Source of the DNA: Candidatus Rokuibacteriota bacterium
Lineage (GTDB): Bacteria > Methylomirabilota > Methylomirabilia > Rokubacteriales > JACPHL01
NCBI GenBank assembly: GCA_016188625.1
Contig: JACPHL010000181.1
Location: forward strand, 1 to 8,879
DNA: 8,879 nt
Direction: 5' to 3'
Shown here: positions 5,774 to 8,879 of the stretch, in pieces
Layout of the letters: every line of letters begins with the position of its first letter
Numbering within the stretch: position 1 is the stretch's first letter
The notes under the pieces: model-generated
The model's input: only the letters and a program-made list of their open reading frames with translations
Told to the model about the DNA's origin: nothing
Database searches by the model: none
Program-made: the position numbers and the translations under genes

Positions 5774-6480
5774 GGCGGCCCGGCCTCGCCCTGGTCCTGG
5801 CGCTCCTCCCGCTCGGCCCGGCCTCCCCCGAGGAGGTCGGCGTCGTGGTCCGGCGCCTCGCCGGGGCCGAGCCCGGGCAGCTCTGGGGGCGGCTGGGCCT
5901 CGAGGAGGAGTCCCCGGAGGGTCCCTCGACCCCGCTGATCGGGGCCCCGGTCACCCTCTACCCCGACCTCCCCGCCGTCCACGCCGAGCTGGAGTCGATC
6001 CGGAGGACGGCGCGCGAGACGGCCGCCAACTACGAGACGGCCGTCCGGCGGAGCCTCGCCGCCCTCGCCGCCTACCGGGCGCGCCTGGAGGCGGTCGAAG
6101 GCGCCCAACTCGTCCGGACCCACGAGACCGATCGGACCGGGTTCTTCGCCTTCGAGGCCGTTCCCGAGGGTGAATGGCTGGTGGTGGCGGCCCACTCCAC
6201 CTCCTACCGCCCCGGCCAGGGACGGAAGCCCCAGGCCGCCAGGAGGCAGGAGCCGGTCCGCGCCCTGGGTGGGGGGGTGCGGGCGGGGAGGGTGGGGCCG
6301 GGGTTCCTCCCCGGAGGCCGAGGGGAGGCGAAGGAGGTCGATCTCTGGATCTACCGGGTGCGCGTGTCGGCGGGGCAGGCGGTCGGCGTGAGGCTGACCG
6401 ACCGGAACCGCTGGCTCACCGGTCCGAGCTGGGAGGCACCTCGGGAAGAGAAGGCCCCCCAGGGTCCGGTGAGGCCTTGA
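5770..6480 (+). CDS. Secreted protein with carboxypeptidase-regulatory-like fold and helical insert
   Basis: A 236-residue protein of unknown function. A signal peptide (RRPGLALVLALLPLGPAS, about 1-20) predicts export. GAPVTLYPD (58-66) and HETDRTGFFAFEAVPEGEWL (118-137) look like the first strand and the D-x-x-G-x-F-x-F...VPEGEW turn of carboxypeptidase-regulatory/transthyretin-like domains. Between them lies a charged, probably helical stretch of about 40 residues (about 69-112), unusual in that fold. A second strand-rich part (about 190-215, EVDLWIYRVRV then VGVRLTDRN) follows a Gly-rich, poorly ordered section. The ATG overlaps the acyltransferase stop by 4 bases, so the two are coupled. 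The terminator hairpin starts inside the last codons. A partner in outer-membrane or cell-wall work is plausible but unproven. Confidence 0.75.
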   Translation: MRRPGLALVLALLPLGPASPEEVGVVVRRLAGAEPGQLWGRLGLEEESPEGPSTPLIGAPVTLYPDLPAVHAELESIRRTARETAANYETAVRRSLAALAAYRARLEAVEGAQLVRTHETDRTGFFAFEAVPEGEWLVVAAHSTSYRPGQGRKPQAARRQEPVRALGGGVRAGRVGPGFLPGGRGEAKEVDLWIYRVRVSAGQAVGVRLTDRNRWLTGPSWEAPREEKAPQGPVRP

Positions 6481-6494
6481 GCCCTGGGGGGCCT
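6452..6494. terminator. Terminator-like hairpin between convergent genes
   Basis: An exact 13-bp inverted repeat, AGGCCCCCCAGGG (6452-6464) and CCCTGGGGGGCCT (6482-6494), has a 17-base loop that contains the stop codon of the operon's last gene. It sits between convergent coding ends at 6480 and 6511, so it could serve both strands. Neither side has a real U-run; the minus-strand side is followed by a pyrimidine-rich TTCTCTTCCC. It may therefore be a non-canonical terminator or an mRNA 3'-end stabiliser. The arms are seen; termination is inferred. Confidence 0.6.
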
Positions 6495-6510
6495 GAGGGA
6501 GGGATGGCGA

Positions 6511-6966
6511 CTACTTCTTGGCCGCGCAGGGCTGCTTGGCCGCACACGGCTGCTTGGCCGCGCAGGGCTGCTTGGCCATCTTCTTGGCCACCTTAATGGT
6601 GACCGACTTCGCCACCATCTTGCCGTCCTGCTCGGCGTAGGACACGGTCGCCGAGTCGCCCGCCTTGACGTCGCCGGCCATGACGGCCTTGCCCGCCTTG
6701 GAGATCTTCGTCGTCTTCGCCAGGGCGAAGGCCATCTCCTTCTTCTCCTTGCCGACCTCGAGCACCAGCGAGGCCTCGTCGGCGGACTTCACCGTGCCGC
6801 TCGCCCGCATGGCCTTCATGGCGGGCTTCGCCGCGCAGGGCTGCTTGGCGGCGCAGGGTTGTTTGGCCGCGCACGGTTGGGCCGGCTTCTGCTGGGCCGC
6901 CGCCACCCCCGCGGTCCCGAGCACGAACACAGAGGCGATCACGAGAGCCAGAACCCTTCTTACCAT
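6511..6966 (-). CDS. Small secreted protein: DUF5666-like core between QPCAAK repeats
   Basis: A 151-residue exported protein. A clear signal peptide (about 1-24, VLALVIASVFVLGTAGVAAA) is followed by three QPCAAK repeats (30-47; C32, C38, C44). The core at about 54-126 (ASGTVKSADEASLVLEVG to DGKMVAKSVTIKV) has the beta-rich pattern of DUF5666-type domains, including the VKAGDSATVSY strand. The end (133-150) carries three more QPCAAK repeats (C135, C141, C147). The six cysteines are all in repeats and spaced every six residues, which suggests metal binding, thiol chemistry or surface crosslinking; none is shown. ATG 6966 lies 9 bases after AGGAGG; an earlier ATG closes after three codons. It has its own strong promoter and is convergent with the operon, so it is a separate unit. 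Lysine- and alanine-rich composition predicts a basic protein. Confidence 0.85.
   Translation of the reverse strand: MVRRVLALVIASVFVLGTAGVAAAQQKPAQPCAAKQPCAAKQPCAAKPAMKAMRASGTVKSADEASLVLEVGKEKKEMAFALAKTTKISKAGKAVMAGDVKAGDSATVSYAEQDGKMVAKSVTIKVAKKMAKQPCAAKQPCAAKQPCAAKK
6517..6570 (-). repeat. Three 18-bp tandem repeats coding the C-terminal QPCAAK units
   Basis: Units at 6517-6534, 6535-6552 and 6553-6570 share the plus-strand form CTTGGCCGCGCAGGGCTG; units 1 and 3 are identical and the middle one differs at two bases. High DNA identity points to recent duplication or gene conversion. The copy number may vary between strains. Confidence 0.85.
6826..6879 (-). repeat. Three 18-bp tandem repeats coding the N-terminal QPCAAK units
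   Basis: Units at 6826-6843, 6844-6861 and 6862-6879 are versions of the same 18-bp unit as the C-terminal array but more diverged, with a few base changes each that are mostly silent. The pattern suggests that the C-terminal array is younger or has been homogenised more recently. Confidence 0.8.
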
Positions 6967-7011
6967 CTCATGTCACCTCCTTTCCGCGCTGTGTCACGGA
7001 TCTGCGGCATG

Positions 7012-7040
7012 ACTCTAGGCGCGGCCTGAGAGCGTGTCAA
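7012..7040 (-). promoter_or_regulatory. Strong promoter of the QPCAAK-repeat gene
   Basis: On the minus strand, TTGACA (7040-7035, 6/6), a 17-base spacer and TAGAGT (7017-7012, 4/6) predict a start near 7005 and a leader of about 40 bases. AAAGGAGGTGA in the leader is a near-perfect ribosome site, so strong expression is expected. The -35 lies only 11 bases from the end of repeat copy 2. Confidence 0.65.
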
Positions 7041-7051
7041 GAAATTTGTCG

Positions 7052-7199
7052 GCTAGGTACCTCGGAGGGGGGCTCAGCCCCCCTGCCGAGCCTCCCCCCA
7101 ACGTTGCGCGGGCCAAGCCCGCGCCCGGAGCGGACCAACCATCCGCGCGCTGAGGGTCAGAGCGCGCGAGCCGCACAGCGTTACTCGGACGAGCTCCTA
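7052..7199 (-). repeat. Interspersed three-hairpin element, copy 2 (inverted)
   Basis: Second copy of the element at 125-272, in opposite orientation. On the minus strand the same three hairpins form. H1 closes perfectly (CGCGCGCT with AGCGCGCG), where copy 1 has one wobble pair. H2 is GCGCGGGC/GCCCGCGC with a 3-base loop. H3 (plus-strand 7061-7090) has a bulged C and a fully Watson-Crick outer 5-bp stem. The element fills the space between two divergent promoters (7012-7040 and 7228-7257), so it may insulate them or be a passive insertion. No transposase gene or clear target duplication is visible. No coding function is supported: the reading frames across the two copies differ by frameshifts. 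Confidence 0.85.
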
Positions 7200-7227
7200 C
7201 CCGCGGGCCCCCGGCGCCACTTTTCAG

Positions 7228-7257
7228 TTGACAGGGTAAAACACCGTGTGCTAAAAG
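7228..7257 (+). promoter_or_regulatory. Promoter of the lytic transglycosylase gene
   Basis: TTGACA (7228-7233, 6/6) is followed by an 18-base spacer and TAAAAG (7252-7257, 4/6), preceded by a TG (7249-7250) in the extended -10 position. The expected start near 7264 leaves a leader of about 20 bases before ATG 7283. The ribosome site is weak (GGGATGGA directly before the start). Confidence 0.55.
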
Positions 7258-7282
7258 GGGGCGATCGCCGCGCTGGGATGGA

Positions 7283-8746
7283 ATGCGGATCGTCTGGTTG
7301 AAGCTACCGCGGCAGTTCTTTCTCACGGTCCTCTCGCTGGTCTTCCTCGCGCCCGCCAGCCTCGGCTGGGGGTGGGGGGGAGACCCGATCGCCCTTTCTC
7401 TCCCTTCCGGCCTCGATGAGCTGGTCGCGCCCCTTCCACCCCCCGCCCTGCCCGTCTCGCCCATCGAGCCCATGGCGGAGGAGTGGCCGTTCCAGGCTGA
7501 GCCCCTGGCGGAGCCGCCGCTGGTCCTGGATGACCCCCTGCTGGAGGATCCCCGGACGGAGGCGCTGGGGCTCGCCGCCCGGCTCGACCGGCCCCTTGCT
7601 CCCCCCTATCCGCTGGTCGTCAACGAGAGGGTCGAGTCCCTGATCGAGATGTTCAGCTCCGAGCGAGGCCGGGAGCGGTTCGCCCTCTACCTGGCCCGCT
7701 CCGGCCGGTACCTCGGGATGATTCAAGAGATCCTCCGGACCCGCGGCCTGCCCGAGGAACTGGCCTACACCGCGCTGATCGAGTCCGGGTTCTCCCCGCG
7801 GGCGGTCTCCCGGGCCGGGGCCCACGGCCTCTGGCAGTTCATGGAGGCTACGGCCCGCCGCTACGGGCTGGTGGTCGACCGCTGGGTGGACGAGCGCCTG
7901 GACCCGGTCAAGTCCACGGTCGCCGCCGCCCAGTACCTCCAGGACCTCTTCCAGCAGTTCGGCCACTGGTTCCTGGCCCAGGCGGCCTACAACGCCGGGG
8001 AGGCCAGGGTCGCCCGGGCGATCCAGCGGGCCAACACGACCGACTTCTGGTCGCTGACCCGGACCCGGCACCTCCGCACCGAGACGAAGCTCTTCGTCCC
8101 CTCCATCCTGGCCGCCACCGTCATCGCCCAGGACCCCGGCCGCTACGGCTTCGAGGTCGAGTACCACGAGCCCCTGGCCTTCGACGAGGGGACGGTCCCC
8201 AAGCCCATGGACTTCGAGACCATCGCCTCCCTGGCCGGCGTCTCGGTGGAGAAGCTCCGGGAGCTGAACCCCGCCCTGAAGAGCGGCGTGACCCCGCTCC
8301 CGGGCCCCTACAGGATCCGCCTGCCCGAGGGGAGTGGCGCCCGGTTCGAGCGGGCCCTGACTTCGCTTCCCGCCGACGGGATCGCGGAGTGGGGCCTCCA
8401 TCGGGTGAGGCAAGGCCAGGGGCTGCGGCAGATCGCCAAGCTCTACCAGATCCCGCCCGAGCGCCTCGCCGAGGTCAACCGACTGCGCAACTGGCGCCTG
8501 CGCCAAGGGACGGAGCTCCTGGTCCCGCTGTCCCGGAGGGTCGAGGAGAAACGGCCGCCGGTCGAGCTGGCCCGGGCCCCCAGGAAGGAGGCGCCGGGGG
8601 CGGTCCACGTGGTGCGGCGCGGCGAGACCCTCTGGGGGATCGCCTCCCGCTATCGCATGGAGGTCAAGACCCTGGCCCGGCTCAACGGGCTCGAGTCCGA
8701 CGAGGTCCTCTACCCCGGCGACCGCCTCCGGGTGCTCGCGGACTAG
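7283..8746 (+). CDS. mltD: Membrane-bound lytic murein transglycosylase D-like, with LysM repeats
   Basis: Cleaves the glycan strands of peptidoglycan to form 1,6-anhydro ends in the periplasm. 487 residues. A signal peptide (about 1-28, FFLTVLSLVFLAPASLGWG) has no clear lipobox cysteine, unlike many MltD lipoproteins. A Pro-rich linker follows to about residue 110. The SLT domain (about 113-270) contains AYTALIESGFSPRAVSRAGA with catalytic E167, then GLWQFMEATARRYGL and AQAAYNAGEARVARAI, the usual MltD signatures. A degenerate LysM-like segment (about 310-345, FETIASLAGVSVEKLRELNP) precedes two LysM domains, at 373-417 (HRVRQGQGLRQIAKLY) and 442-485 (HVVRRGETLWGIASRY), which bind N-acetylglucosamine-containing glycans. 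ATG 7283 is chosen because the ATG at 7278 is out of frame and soon stops. It is a single-gene unit with its own promoter. Confidence 0.94.
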   Translation: MRIVWLKLPRQFFLTVLSLVFLAPASLGWGWGGDPIALSLPSGLDELVAPLPPPALPVSPIEPMAEEWPFQAEPLAEPPLVLDDPLLEDPRTEALGLAARLDRPLAPPYPLVVNERVESLIEMFSSERGRERFALYLARSGRYLGMIQEILRTRGLPEELAYTALIESGFSPRAVSRAGAHGLWQFMEATARRYGLVVDRWVDERLDPVKSTVAAAQYLQDLFQQFGHWFLAQAAYNAGEARVARAIQRANTTDFWSLTRTRHLRTETKLFVPSILAATVIAQDPGRYGFEVEYHEPLAFDEGTVPKPMDFETIASLAGVSVEKLRELNPALKSGVTPLPGPYRIRLPEGSGARFERALTSLPADGIAEWGLHRVRQGQGLRQIAKLYQIPPERLAEVNRLRNWRLRQGTELLVPLSRRVEEKRPPVELARAPRKEAPGAVHVVRRGETLWGIASRYRMEVKTLARLNGLESDEVLYPGDRLRVLAD

Positions 8747-8789
8747 CCCCCGGGTCCCTCCTCGCCCCGCACTTCCTGCCTCCGGGGGC
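8746..8789 (+). terminator. Weak terminator-like hairpin after the transglycosylase gene
   Basis: GCCCCCGG (8746-8753) pairs exactly with CCGGGGGC (8782-8789) across a long pyrimidine-rich loop of 28 bases, beginning at the last base of the stop codon. No U-run follows. It could end transcription or protect the mRNA 3' end, but GC-rich arms of this size occur by chance in such sequence. Confidence 0.35.
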
Positions 8790-8814
8790 CCGGCTCCTCC
8801 CGAGGCCGGCGAGG

Positions 8815-8843
8815 TTGCCGGGTCCGGCCGAGGATGGTACACT
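8815..8843 (+). promoter_or_regulatory. Possible promoter for a gene beyond the right edge
   Basis: TTGCCG (8815-8820, 4/6), a 17-base spacer and TACACT (8838-8843, 4/6). It is followed by a short hairpin-like GCCCTGACGGGC and the window end. No start codon with a supported frame is seen, so the downstream gene is unknown and could be RNA or protein. Confidence 0.4.
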
Positions 8844-8879
8844 CCAAACGTTTCGCGCCCTGACGGGCCTCGCGGCTGG

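Noticed and set aside
6511-6966. Antifreeze/ice-binding or collagen-like repeat protein reading of the QPCAAK repeats
   Set aside because: Only six short units are present, in two blocks at the ends, with Lys and Cys rather than the Thr or Gly-X-Y patterns of those families.
125-7199. CRISPR array or composite transposon formed by the repeated elements
   Set aside because: There are only two copies 6.8 kb apart, no spacer periodicity, no cas gene, no transposase and no clear target duplication.
7015-7473. Minus-strand frame through repeat copy 2 with a peptide resembling that of copy 1
   Set aside because: The peptide similarity only reflects the shared DNA repeat. Single-base gaps between copies shift the frame, and the frame overlaps the transglycosylase signal-peptide region.
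7304-8842. A 512-codon minus-strand frame opposite the transglycosylase
   Set aside because: Antisense shadow with low-complexity Gly/Pro/Leu-rich product; the SLT and LysM motifs are on the plus strand.

Overview
This is a very GC-rich bacterial window with strong G/C preference at third codon positions and almost wall-to-wall genes. The genes point to a Gram-negative-type cell: a lipid A-type (LpxL/HtrB-like) acyltransferase, an MltD-like peptidoglycan lytic transglycosylase with LysM repeats, and a membrane pyrophosphatase. I infer an uncultivated soil, sediment or groundwater lineage of the Rokubacteria/NC10 or deltaproteobacterial kind. That is an impression from composition and gene style, not a placement.

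Layout. At 1-124 I see no gene, only a perfect 24-bp palindrome and a possible promoter. At 125-272 lies one copy of a 148-bp interspersed element that can fold into three hairpins; its second copy lies inverted at 7052-7199. At 268-1388 is a small regulatory cluster: a winged-helix-like protein and a stand-alone receiver-domain protein, nearly overlapping on the minus strand, face a divergent XRE-family regulator across an AT-rich control region with an inverted repeat. At 1588-6480 is a tight five-gene plus-strand operon: K+-dependent membrane pyrophosphatase, DedA/YqaA-family membrane protein, DUF47 (PhoU-like) protein, LpxL-type acyltransferase and a secreted protein with a carboxypeptidase-regulatory-like fold. 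It starts from a promoter at 1431-1459 beside a 16-bp inverted repeat and ends in a 13-bp-stem hairpin.

A convergent minus-strand gene (6511-6966) encodes a small secreted protein in which a DUF5666-like core is bracketed on both sides by three QPCAAK repeats. It has its own consensus promoter. Divergent from it, and separated by the second element copy, is the MltD-like lytic transglycosylase (7283-8746). A possible promoter near the right edge (8815-8843) points to a gene beyond the window.

How the genes may work together (inference): the central operon joins pyrophosphate hydrolysis coupled to ion pumping, a DedA-family membrane protein (some members move undecaprenyl phosphate), a phosphate-linked DUF47 protein and a lipid acyltransferase. 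This reads as an envelope/phosphate-economy operon beside a cell-wall remodelling enzyme. The most unusual items are the inverted pair of three-hairpin elements, the wHTH/receiver/XRE module, the DUF47 gene without its usual PiT partner, and the symmetrical cysteine-repeat protein.
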